From positions 5,186,501 through 5,250,500 of the forward strand of contig NZ_CP023696.1 in assembly GCF_008704425.1 (NCBI RefSeq): a DNA stretch of 64,000 bases. Direction: 5' to 3'. The position numbers and the translations under genes were made by a program. The notes under the pieces are model-generated. The model saw nothing but the letters and a program-made list of their open reading frames with translations. It did no database searches and had not been told where the DNA came from. Within the stretch, counting starts at the first letter, position 1; each line of letters opens with the position of its first letter. Of the stretch, positions 27,858-38,917 are shown piece after piece. This DNA comes from Streptomyces fradiae ATCC 10745 = DSM 40063 (GTDB lineage: Bacteria; Actinomycetota; Actinomycetes; Streptomycetales; Streptomycetaceae).

Positions 27858-29720
27858 ATGCTCCAGGCAATCGGACTCACCAGCACCCCGCGCCGGAACC
27901 GCCCGCCGGCCGTGGAGGACCTCACCTTCGAGGCCCGGCCCGGTCAGGTCACCGCCCTCCTCGGCCCCGCCGGAGCGGGCAAGACCACCGCGCTGCGCCT
28001 GATGCTCGGCCTCGAACAGGGCCGAGGCGTCACCTACTTCCGCGGACGGCCCCTCCACCGCGTCGCCCATCCGATGCGCGAGGTCGGCGTCCTCCTCGGC
28101 GACGTGCCCGGGCACCCCGCGCGCACCGTGCGCGGCCAGCTCCGGATGCTCTGCGCCGTCGCGGGCGTCCCCGCCTCCCGCGCTGACGACCTGATCGACG
28201 CCGTCGGCCTCGACGCGTTCGCCGACCAGCGGCTCGACACCCTCTCCCGTGGCATGGACCGCCGACTCGGCCTCGCGGCAGCCCTGTTGGGCGACCCGCA
28301 CACGCTGATCCTCGACGAGCCGGCCACCGGTCTCGCGCCCCGCGAGGCCGCCTGGTTGTACGGCATGCTTCGCGCCCACGCCGCCGAGGGCGGCACCGTG
28401 CTCCACACGACCGCCGACGCCAAGGCCGCCGCCCGTACCGCCGACCGCGTCGTCGCGATCCGGTCCGGGCGGCTCGTCGCCGACCAGTCCGCCGCCGACT
28501 TCGCCCGTACGAGGCTGCGCCCCCGCGTCGCCGTCCGCACCCCGCACGCCGCCCGCCTCGCCGCGCAGCTCCTCCGCGAGGCCCGCGCCGCCCGCCGCTC
28601 CGTCGAGACCGTCACCGAGCGGGGCAACCGGCTGTACGTGTACGGAAGCGACTGCGCCGAGGTCGGGGAGGCCGCCTTCCGCCACGGCATCCTCCTCCAC
28701 CGCCTCGCCGAGGAGACAGGCCCCGCCCCCCGGCACCCGGACCCCGCCCCCGAGCGGACCCCCGCCCCCGAGCGGACCCCCGCCCCCAGGCCCGCCCCTC
28801 CCGGCACCCACCCATCTGCCGTCGCACCGGACATCCCGCCCGCCGCGGCCCTCACCCCACTCCACCCGCACGCCTCCGCCCCGGACGCCCTCGGCCCGCA
28901 CGACCCCGCCCCCGCCCGGGGTGCGCGGCGGCGGGTCCGCAGGGTGCGGCGGGGGCCCTCGCGCCCGCTCCGGTACGAGCTGCGGCGCCTGACGGGCGTG
29001 CCCTCCACGGCCTACGTCCTCGGCGGCACCGTCGCGGCCTCGGCCCTGCTGGCGGTCCTGACGGGCCGCCTCGCCGCCACCCCGGCGCCCGTCGCCGTCG
29101 CCGCCTGGCCCGACCTGCTGCCGCTGCCGCCGGCCGCGCTCGGGGCCGGGCTCGTCGGCGCGTACTCGTTCGGCGACGAGTACCGCTACCCCGCGCTCGC
29201 CGCCGCCCTGGGCGCCGGTCCCCGCCGCCTCGGGCTGCTGCTGGCCAAGCTCGCCGTGACGGCCCTGACCGCCCTGCTGCTCGCCGTCGTCGTCGCCGTC
29301 GTCGACCTGGAGGCGCTGCGACTGGTCTACGGCGGCGCGTTGATCCCCGTGCCGTCCAACTGGCCCGCGCTCTGTGCCGGTTGGGTCGCTCTCACGGTCG
29401 GCTGCGGCTGGGCGGGGCTCCTCGCGGCCGGGGTGTTCCGGGCCGCTGCCGCGGGGATCGCCGCCGTGCTCGCCGTACCCGTGGTCATCGCTCCCGCCGT
29501 GGAGGAGACGCTGCTGCGCCCGGCCGCCCGCACGGTCGCCGGACTGCCCTCGCGGCTGCGCGAAGTGGCCTGGCCGCGCTGGCCTCAGGAGGCCGACCGG
29601 TTGCTCGACGGCGCCCTGCGCGTGCTCGCCCAACCCGTCGGTGCGGCGCTGACGTTGTCGCTGTCGACGCTCCTCTGCGCGTTCGTGTTCACAGGGCTTC
29701 GACGAGGTGTTCGCTGGTGA
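27858..29720 (+). CDS. ABC transporter, ATPase fused to a membrane domain
   Basis: 620 aa. Residues 1-230 are an ABC ATPase: GPAGAGKTT Walker A, LSRGMDRRLGL as a divergent signature, LILDEPATGL Walker B. A Pro-rich linker (about 290-380) includes a perfect 18-bp tandem DNA repeat (28749-28784) coding PERTPA twice. The C-terminal half has about six hydrophobic segments, an ABC-2-like permease. The ATPase resembles the DrrA/NatA export type. The substrate is unknown. It precedes whiH, whose promoter begins 51 bp after its stop. Confidence 0.8.
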   Translation: MLQAIGLTSTPRRNRPPAVEDLTFEARPGQVTALLGPAGAGKTTALRLMLGLEQGRGVTYFRGRPLHRVAHPMREVGVLLGDVPGHPARTVRGQLRMLCAVAGVPASRADDLIDAVGLDAFADQRLDTLSRGMDRRLGLAAALLGDPHTLILDEPATGLAPREAAWLYGMLRAHAAEGGTVLHTTADAKAAARTADRVVAIRSGRLVADQSAADFARTRLRPRVAVRTPHAARLAAQLLREARAARRSVETVTERGNRLYVYGSDCAEVGEAAFRHGILLHRLAEETGPAPRHPDPAPERTPAPERTPAPRPAPPGTHPSAVAPDIPPAAALTPLHPHASAPDALGPHDPAPARGARRRVRRVRRGPSRPLRYELRRLTGVPSTAYVLGGTVAASALLAVLTGRLAATPAPVAVAAWPDLLPLPPAALGAGLVGAYSFGDEYRYPALAAALGAGPRRLGLLLAKLAVTALTALLLAVVVAVVDLEALRLVYGGALIPVPSNWPALCAGWVALTVGCGWAGLLAAGVFRAAAAGIAAVLAVPVVIAPAVEETLLRPAARTVAGLPSRLREVAWPRWPQEADRLLDGALRVLAQPVGAALTLSLSTLLCAFVFTGLRRGVRW

Positions 29721-29770
29721 CCGATTGCCGATCGGAAGCGACCGATGCTCCCCAATCGGTCGCGGCTCCT

Positions 29771-29797
29771 TGGAATTTGCCCGCTTCCTTCCGATAA
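29771..29797 (+). promoter_or_regulatory. WhiG (FliA-type sigma) promoter of whiH
   Basis: TGGAATTT (29771-29778), an 11-bp spacer, then TCCGATAA (29790-29797). Consensus for WhiG/FliA sigma: TAAAGTTT-N11-GCCGATAA. The -10 matches at 7/8, the -35 at 5/8, and the spacing is exact. It lies about 90 bp before the whiH start. Confidence 0.72.
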
Positions 29798-29889
29798 GGC
29801 GTCAATTGCCGCGCGGGCGCCGATCACCCTTTCGTGTGCTTTTCACCAAAGACCTCAAGAGCTCCGGAGGCGACGCCGACAAAGGATGC

Positions 29890-30777
29890 GTGAGTACCCT
29901 TGCGCACACCATGATGACCGCCGCCCGCGCCGGCGAGGCCGGCCTTCCCGCTCCGGGCGGCCTCGGCCGCTACTCCTACGGGGAGAGCGCGGCGCCCGAC
30001 CGCGTCGGAGCCCCGGCCTGGGACCCCGGGGAAACGGAGTTGGGAAGGGCGGCCCGCCGCCCGGCGGGCAACCGGGGCCGCGGGCTCCACGGCCAACTCG
30101 TCCAGCAGCTCGGCCAGATGATCGTCTCCGGCGACCTCGGGGCCGACCGCCCGCTCGTCCCCGAGGAGATCGGCCAGCGCTTCGAGGTCTCCCGCACGGT
30201 CGTGCGCGAGTCCCTCCGCGTCCTGGAGGCCAAAGGCCTCGTCAGCGCCCGCCCCAACGTCGGCACCCGGGTCCGCCCGGTCAGCGACTGGAATCTGCTG
30301 GACCCCGACATCATCGAGTGGCGGGCCTTCGGGCCCCAGCGCGACGACCAGCGCCGCGAGCTCGCCGAGCTCCGCTGGACGATCGAGCCGCTCGCCGCCC
30401 GCCTCGCCGCCGGCCACGGGCGTGAGGAGGTCCAGCAGCGCCTCGTCGACATGGTCGAGATCATGGGCCACGCGCTGGCCCAGGGTGACGCGCTCACCTT
30501 CTCCCGCGCCGACACCGAGTTCCACTCCCTGCTCATCCAGCTCGCGGGCAACCGCATGCTGGAGCACCTCTCCGGCATCGTCTCCGCGGCGCTCCAGGTG
30601 TCCGGCGCCCCGGCGATCAGCTGCGACCGGCCCGGCGAGTCCTGCCTCACGCATCACGGGCGCATCGTCGAAGCCCTCGCCGCCGGCGACGGCCCCGCCG
30701 CCGAGGCCGCCATGCGCCAGCTCCTCACCATCCAGCCCGATGTGGAGCGGGTCGTCCCGGCCCCCCGCGAGCACTGA
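29890..30777 (+). CDS. whiH: WhiH, GntR-family sporulation regulator
   Basis: 295 aa. An N-terminal extension (~65 aa) is followed by a GntR winged HTH (LHGQLVQQLGQMIVSGDLGADRPLVPEEIGQRFEVSRTVVRESLRVLEAKGLV) and a FadR/FCD helical effector domain with His residues likely to bind metal (EFHSLL, THHGRIV). Identified by similarity to S. coelicolor WhiH and by position immediately upstream of hrdB. Known role: needed for sporulation septation in aerial hyphae. The GTG at 29890 follows AAAGGA. Its promoter has the WhiG signature, so it should be expressed only in sporulating aerial hyphae. Confidence 0.92.
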   Translation: MSTLAHTMMTAARAGEAGLPAPGGLGRYSYGESAAPDRVGAPAWDPGETELGRAARRPAGNRGRGLHGQLVQQLGQMIVSGDLGADRPLVPEEIGQRFEVSRTVVRESLRVLEAKGLVSARPNVGTRVRPVSDWNLLDPDIIEWRAFGPQRDDQRRELAELRWTIEPLAARLAAGHGREEVQQRLVDMVEIMGHALAQGDALTFSRADTEFHSLLIQLAGNRMLEHLSGIVSAALQVSGAPAISCDRPGESCLTHHGRIVEALAAGDGPAAEAAMRQLLTIQPDVERVVPAPREH

Positions 30778-30811
30778 CGGCGGACCGTGACCGCGGGCCG
30801 CACGCGCGGTG

Positions 30812-30836
30812 CCGTACGGCGCCCCACGCCGTACGG
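30812..30836 (+). terminator. whiH terminator
   Basis: Perfect 10-bp stem CCGTACGGCG (30812-30821) with 30827-30836 and a CCCCA loop, 35 bp after the stop. Confidence 0.7.
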
Positions 30837-31307
30837 GAGCACGGCATCCGCCGCCCACGGCAGCCGCCCCCACGCGGCACCGCACGCACACGTGTCGCCG
30901 GACCCCATCGGGGTACGGGAACCGGGCCCCGCCACGGGCCCGGCGGCACGGTCCGCCCCCGCCCCCGCCCGCACACCGCACCCGGACCCCAGGCCCATCG
31001 CCACCCTGGGCCGCCCCGTCCCCCCGGTCGCGCCCCCCTGGCCCGGCCGTCCCGGATCCGCCCGCACCGCCCCTCGGGCATCCGCGGAGCCTCCGGCAAG
31101 AACGACAGGACCGGCACCCCGCCCCCCGCACCGCTCTGTGCGGCGCCGCCCAGGCGGGCGCCGAGGGCGAGGCGGCACGGCAGACCAGAGGGGCGCGGGG
31201 CCGCGGGTCCGCAGCGCCGGCACGCGTGAGGGGCATACGGGGTGATCATCCCGTAACACCACCTTTCCTCCCGCTTCGCGGTGTGACTCGGGCCACGCGG
31301 ATTGGGC

Positions 31308-31334
31308 GTAACGCTCCTCGAAGTACGGCGATGA
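31308..31334 (+). promoter_or_regulatory. Candidate ECF-type promoter of hrdB
   Basis: GTAAC (31308-31312), 16 bp, then CGATGA (31329-31334). Family knowledge: hrdB is transcribed by an ECF sigma (ShbA) in streptomycetes, and AAC-type -35 elements are typical of ECF sigmas. A second GTAAC lies at 31253. The rest of the 721-bp whiH-hrdB gap is GC-rich with no gene seen. Confidence 0.35.
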
Positions 31335-31498
31335 CCTAAGAGGTGACAGCCGAAGAGGGAATACAGCAGCCGTCCAGGGCGCTGTGCCCCTCCGAGGTTC
31401 AGCCCGCGTCGCCGGCTCATTCCCCGCCGGCGGTCGTCGGCTCCGGCTCGATCATGAGCGGGGCCGGAAGCCGTTTCCATCGTTCCGAGAGGTTGTTC

Positions 31499-33055
<1,557 letters not shown>

Positions 33056-33125
33056 GCGAGGGCTCGACCGAGCGGCTGCTTCGACCGAGCGAGCCTCGAA
33101 CGCGCGCGCCTGAGCGCGACACCCG

Positions 33126-33160
33126 GGAGGGCCCGGTTCCGAGAAGGAACCGGGCCCTCC
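33126..33160 (+). terminator. hrdB terminator
   Basis: Perfect 15-bp stem (33126-33140 with 33146-33160), GAGAA loop, 71 bp after the hrdB stop. Confidence 0.85.
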
Positions 33161-33237
33161 GGCGTTGCGGGGGTGCGGCCGGACGCCGTGTGGCTGACGC
33201 TGAGTGAGCGACATGCACCACGGAGTCAGGAGGCCGA

Positions 33238-34068
33238 ATGCGCGTCACGCGTCATCCCATCAGCAGGAAGCGGGCGGTTCTGGTGGCCCTGGCCGCCGCG
33301 GCGGCCCTCGCACCCCTGGTCGTCCCGGCGCCGGCGGCCGCCGACAGCGTGGTCGTGGGCGGCCGGACGACGAGTGCTCCCGACTCCCCGTGGGTCGTGG
33401 CGCTCTCCAGCGTTGACCGGTTCGGGCGTATGCGGGCCGGCCAGTTCTGCGGGGGTGTCGTGATCGCCCCGACGAAGGTGGCGACGGCCGCGCACTGCCT
33501 GCGGGAGGACGTGCTGGGCGTACGGCCGCAGGACCTGCGGGACCTGAAGGTCATCGCGGGGCGCAGCGACCTCGGCGGGACCGGAGGGCACGAGATCCCG
33601 GTGAAGTCGATGTGGATCAACCCGGCGTACGACGCGGAGACCAACTCCGGGGACGCCGCCGTGCTCACGCTCGCCAAGGCGCTGCCGCCCGGGTACGTGA
33701 TCCCCGTCGCCCCGGCGGGGGACCCCGCGTACGCCCCCGGCGCCGGCGCGACCGTGTACGGCTGGGGGGACACGACCGGCTTCGGTACGTACGCGCACAC
33801 GCTCAACGCGGCCGACGTGTCCGTCCTGCCCGACGAGGACTGCGCCCGCGCCTATCCGGCGGCGCCGGGCCAGGCGCGGTACCTCCCGGCGACGATGCTG
33901 TGCGCGGGGACGCGGGAGGGCGGCCGGGACGCCTGCCAGGGCGACAGCGGAGGCCCGCTGATCGCGCGCGGCAAGCTCATCGGCCTGGTGTCGTGGGGGA
34001 GCGGCTGCGGGCTGGCGGAGAGTCCCGGTGTCTACACGCGGGTCTCCGCGGTGCTGCCCGCGCAGTGA
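33238..34068 (+). CDS. Secreted trypsin-like serine protease
   Basis: 276 aa. A twin-basic N-terminus and long Ala/Leu-rich stretch form a signal peptide ending at PAAAD, followed by VVVGGR, the mature-enzyme start typical of trypsins. Triad: His in ATAAHC, Asp in SGDAAVL, Ser in GDSGGPL. The Asp in GRDACQGDSGG is the S1-pocket residue that selects Arg/Lys. Three Cys pairs are plausible. The ATG follows AGGAGG at the best spacing. Family role: extracellular protein breakdown in development or nutrition. Monocistronic, between two strong terminators. Confidence 0.93.
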   Translation: MRVTRHPISRKRAVLVALAAAAALAPLVVPAPAAADSVVVGGRTTSAPDSPWVVALSSVDRFGRMRAGQFCGGVVIAPTKVATAAHCLREDVLGVRPQDLRDLKVIAGRSDLGGTGGHEIPVKSMWINPAYDAETNSGDAAVLTLAKALPPGYVIPVAPAGDPAYAPGAGATVYGWGDTTGFGTYAHTLNAADVSVLPDEDCARAYPAAPGQARYLPATMLCAGTREGGRDACQGDSGGPLIARGKLIGLVSWGSGCGLAESPGVYTRVSAVLPAQ

Positions 34069-34144
34069 GGGGCACTCCGGCCGGGCGCTGCGCCGCCCGG
34101 CCGGTGCGGCGGGCGCGGCCCCGGCCCGGTGGGCCGTGGGCCGT

Positions 34145-34200
34145 CGTACGGCGAAGGGCGGCACCCCGCCGTCACACGGGGTGCCGCCCTCCGCCGTACG
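34145..34200. terminator. Strong terminator after the trypsin gene
   Basis: An inner perfect 13-bp stem (34155-34167 with 34178-34190) is extended by a 9-bp outer stem (34145-34153 with 34192-34200) with one mismatch between. It probably serves both the protease and the convergent small gene. Confidence 0.85.
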
Positions 34201-34305
34201 GCGGTTTCGGGTAGGGAGGCGACGGGCGGCCTCACCCCCGAGGTGACGGGGGCGGCCGCCCGGTGGCCGGTCCTGGACCGGTCTCGCTCGTCGTGGACGC
34301 GCGTG

Positions 34306-34536
34306 TCAGCGGTCCTCGTCGGGTGCTCCGGCCGGCACGGTCGTGAGCCGGTCCGTCTCATCCTGTATGTCAGCGGCGATCTTCTTCAGTTCCGGCTCGA
34401 ACTTGCGGCCGTGGTGGGCGCAGAAGAGCAGTTCGCCACCGCTGGTCAGCACGACGCGCAGATATGCCTGGGCGCCGCAGCGGTCGCAGCGGTCGGCGGC
34501 CGTCAGCGGGCTCGCGGGGGTCAGAACAGTAGTCAC
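34306..34536 (-). CDS. Small zinc-ribbon protein (DUF7455 type)
   Basis: 76 aa. CDRCGAQAYLRVVL followed by FCAHHGRKF forms a CxxC...CxxH zinc-ribbon-like pair near residues 17-45. The rest is a charged helix. The GTG at 34536 follows AGAAGAGG. Widely conserved in actinobacteria next to topoisomerase or sigma genes. Function unknown. A perfect 13-bp palindrome AGCTCGACGAGCT (34551-34563) lies just upstream of the ribosome site. Confidence 0.85.
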   Translation of the reverse strand: MTTVLTPASPLTAADRCDRCGAQAYLRVVLTSGGELLFCAHHGRKFEPELKKIAADIQDETDRLTTVPAGAPDEDR

Positions 34537-34824
34537 GTCGCCTCTTCTCTAGCTCGACGAGCTGTCGTACCAGGGTCAACATCCAACCAGGCCGAAAACG
34601 TTCCCGCTCGCGGCTTTTCCTCGAAACTTTCTCCAAGGTGGCTGTCTGCTGCCGGTTGGCGGCGAATGAGCCGTATTGCTGTGTCGCTCTGCGTTACGGG
34701 TTTCGCGTTGCTTGTGTCGTATGTCCCCCCGGCTGGGTTGCCGGTTGTTCATGAGGACGTGCCCGGAGCCTAAATGGTTCATGCCTGGATGGGAACGTGA
34801 TGTCCACGTCACCCACCCGAGTGA

Positions 34825-34840
34825 TCGAACGCGCGTACGA
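34825..34840. promoter_or_regulatory. LexA-like box and putative promoter upstream of parE
   Basis: TCGAAC-GCGC-GTACGA fits the SOS consensus TCGAAC-N4-GTTCGA at 11 of 12 positions. TAGCAT at 34849-34854 could serve as -10, which places the box over the -35. It lies 135 bp before the parE start, in a 439-bp gap (34537-34975) with no other gene. Confidence 0.45.
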
Positions 34841-34975
34841 TGCTGGACTAGCATGGACCCTTCACGAGGGTGGCGTGACAACCGCTCTACCAGGGCTCTG
34901 TACGCTCGGACCGGCACAGAAGGCCACCCCGTACCCGCATGGGCAAGAACTCAAATTCAGCGAGGAGCGAACCGC

Positions 34976-37093
<2,118 letters not shown>

Positions 37094-37130
37094 GGCCGGC
37101 CGCCGCGCGGCGTCCCGCCGCTCCACCGGG

Positions 37131-37162
37131 CCCGCCGGCCGGACCCGTCTCCGGTCGGCGGG
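37131..37162 (+). terminator. Probable parE terminator
   Basis: 13-bp arms (37131-37143 with 37150-37162), 12 of 13 paired, 6-nt loop, 37 bp after the stop. The rest of 37094-37434 is GC-rich with no gene seen. Confidence 0.6.
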
Positions 37163-37434
37163 TTCCGGGGTCCCCGGCCGTCGCGCACGCGCCGGGGTGC
37201 CCTCGCGGCTCCTCCGGGGTGCCCGGAGGAGTGGGCGGAGTGCCCGGACCCCGGCCGCCCGGAGGGCCTGGCAGCGGCCGTCAGAGCCGTCCGGAAGGGG
37301 CGTGGCGACGGCGGGGGCCCGCGGGGCGGTCTCGGGGCCGGCCGGGCACCGGGGGCGGCCGCCTATCCTGAAGCCCGCCCGACCGCACACCGCCGACCCT
37401 CGACCGCCCGGCCCGCCGGCGAGAAAGGTGCCCC

Positions 37435-38718
37435 TTGAGCGCGCAGCAGATCCCCGTCGTCGTCCTCGCCGGATTCCTCGGGTCCGGCAAGACGACCCTG
37501 CTCAACCACCTCCTGCGCACCGCCCGCGGCACCCGCGTCGGCGTGATGGTCAACGACTTCGGGTCCATCGAGATCGACGCCATGACCGTCGCGGGGCAGG
37601 TCGGCTCGACGGTCTCCCTCGGCAACGGCTGCCTGTGCTGCGCCGTCGACGCGAGCGAGCTGGACACGTACCTGGAGACGCTGACCCGGCCCTCCGCGCG
37701 GCTCGACGTCATCGTCATCGAGGCCAGCGGGCTCGCCGAGCCGCAGGAGCTGGTGCGGATGCTCCTCGCCAGCGACAACGACCGGATCGTCTACGGCGGG
37801 CTCGTGGAGGTCGTCGACGCCGCCGAGTTCGACGCGACGCGCGTGCGTCACCCGGAGACCGACCGGCACCTGGGCATCGCCGACCTCGTCGTGGTCAACA
37901 AGGCCGACCGCGTCCAGGAGGACGAGCTGCGGCGCGTACGGGAGACCGTCGCCGCCCTCGCCGACCGGGCGGCCGTGGTCACCGCGGCGTACGGACGGGT
38001 CGACCCGGAGCTGCTGTTCGACCGCGCCGCCCGCACGGGCGACCCGGACGGGGCCCGGCAGCTGTCCTTCGAGGACCTGTACGCCGACGCGTACGAGCGT
38101 GAGCACCGGGACCATCCGCACGCGGCCTACGAGACGGTGTCGTTCACGGCCGGCGACCCCCTGCACCCGCGCCGCCTCATGGACTTCCTCGACTCGCGGC
38201 CCGAAGGGCTGTACCGCATCAAGGGGTTCGCGGACTTCGGCGCCGCCGACCCGGACCACCGGTACGTCACCCACGCCGTCGGCCGGTTCCTGCGGTTCTA
38301 CCCGGAGCCCTGGCCGCCCGGAGAGCCGCGGCTCAGCCAGCTGGTGCTGATCGGCGCGGGCACGGACGGGCAGGCGCTGCTCCGGGCGCTGGACGGCTGC
38401 CGGGTGACGGGGGCGGCCGAGACGCCGGAGGAGCACGCCCTGTGGGGTGTGCTGCGGTACGTCCCCGAGCCCCGCGAGGACGGCGGGGCGGTGCCCGGCG
38501 CGGACGGGGCGGGGTCCGGGTACGGCGAGCCCGCCGAAGCGGACCCGCCGGCCCCGTACGAGACGGCGGCCCCCTACGACGAGGCCGCCCCCCACGACGA
38601 GACGGTGCCGTGCGACGACACCGTGCCGGACGACGAGCCCGACGACGACGATCCGTACGGCGACGCGTACGACGGCCGGTACGGCCCCGCACACGACGCC
38701 CCGTACGACGGCCGGTAG
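37435..38718 (+). CDS. CobW/COG0523-family GTPase, putative metallochaperone
   Basis: 427 aa. G-domain motifs: GFLGSGKTTL (13-22), GCLCC (Cys66, Cys68, Cys69; the CxCC metal site), IVIEASGLAEP and VVNKAD. The CobW C-terminal domain follows (PLHPRRLMDFLDSRPEGLYRIKGFADF). The final ~75 residues are an unusual acidic tail rich in Tyr-Asp-Glu, with PYDE/PYDG-like repeats and one His and one Cys. Family role: GTP-driven delivery of Zn, Co or another metal to target enzymes. The TTG at 37435 follows GAGAAAGG. No Zur site was found upstream. Confidence 0.88.
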   Translation: MSAQQIPVVVLAGFLGSGKTTLLNHLLRTARGTRVGVMVNDFGSIEIDAMTVAGQVGSTVSLGNGCLCCAVDASELDTYLETLTRPSARLDVIVIEASGLAEPQELVRMLLASDNDRIVYGGLVEVVDAAEFDATRVRHPETDRHLGIADLVVVNKADRVQEDELRRVRETVAALADRAAVVTAAYGRVDPELLFDRAARTGDPDGARQLSFEDLYADAYEREHRDHPHAAYETVSFTAGDPLHPRRLMDFLDSRPEGLYRIKGFADFGAADPDHRYVTHAVGRFLRFYPEPWPPGEPRLSQLVLIGAGTDGQALLRALDGCRVTGAAETPEEHALWGVLRYVPEPREDGGAVPGADGAGSGYGEPAEADPPAPYETAAPYDEAAPHDETVPCDDTVPDDEPDDDDPYGDAYDGRYGPAHDAPYDGR

Positions 38719-38730
38719 GGCGCGACCGCG

Positions 38731-38755
38731 GCCGGTCCCCGGGGTGGGGGCCGGC
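38731..38755. terminator. Hairpin between convergent CobW and parC genes
   Basis: 10-bp arms (38731-38740 with 38746-38755), one wobble pair, 5-nt loop. It is followed by a perfect 14-bp tandem duplication (38757-38784). Confidence 0.5.
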
Positions 38756-38917
38756 GGCGGTCCGCACCCCGCGGTCCGCACCCCGGACCGCGCGACGGCC
38801 ACGCACACCGGACCGGCCCGGCCGGCGCGCCGGCCGCAGCCGACCCCGCGCCGGCCGGGACGCGCCGCGCTCCCGCGGGCGCCCCGGCCGGCCGCCGCCA
38901 CCCGCGGCCGGCGACCG

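Noticed and set aside
38819..38836. 18-bp loopless palindrome near the parC 3' end
   Set aside because: Simple GGCC/GCGC composition with no loop. A chance GC palindrome is likely, and a better hairpin lies at 38731-38755.
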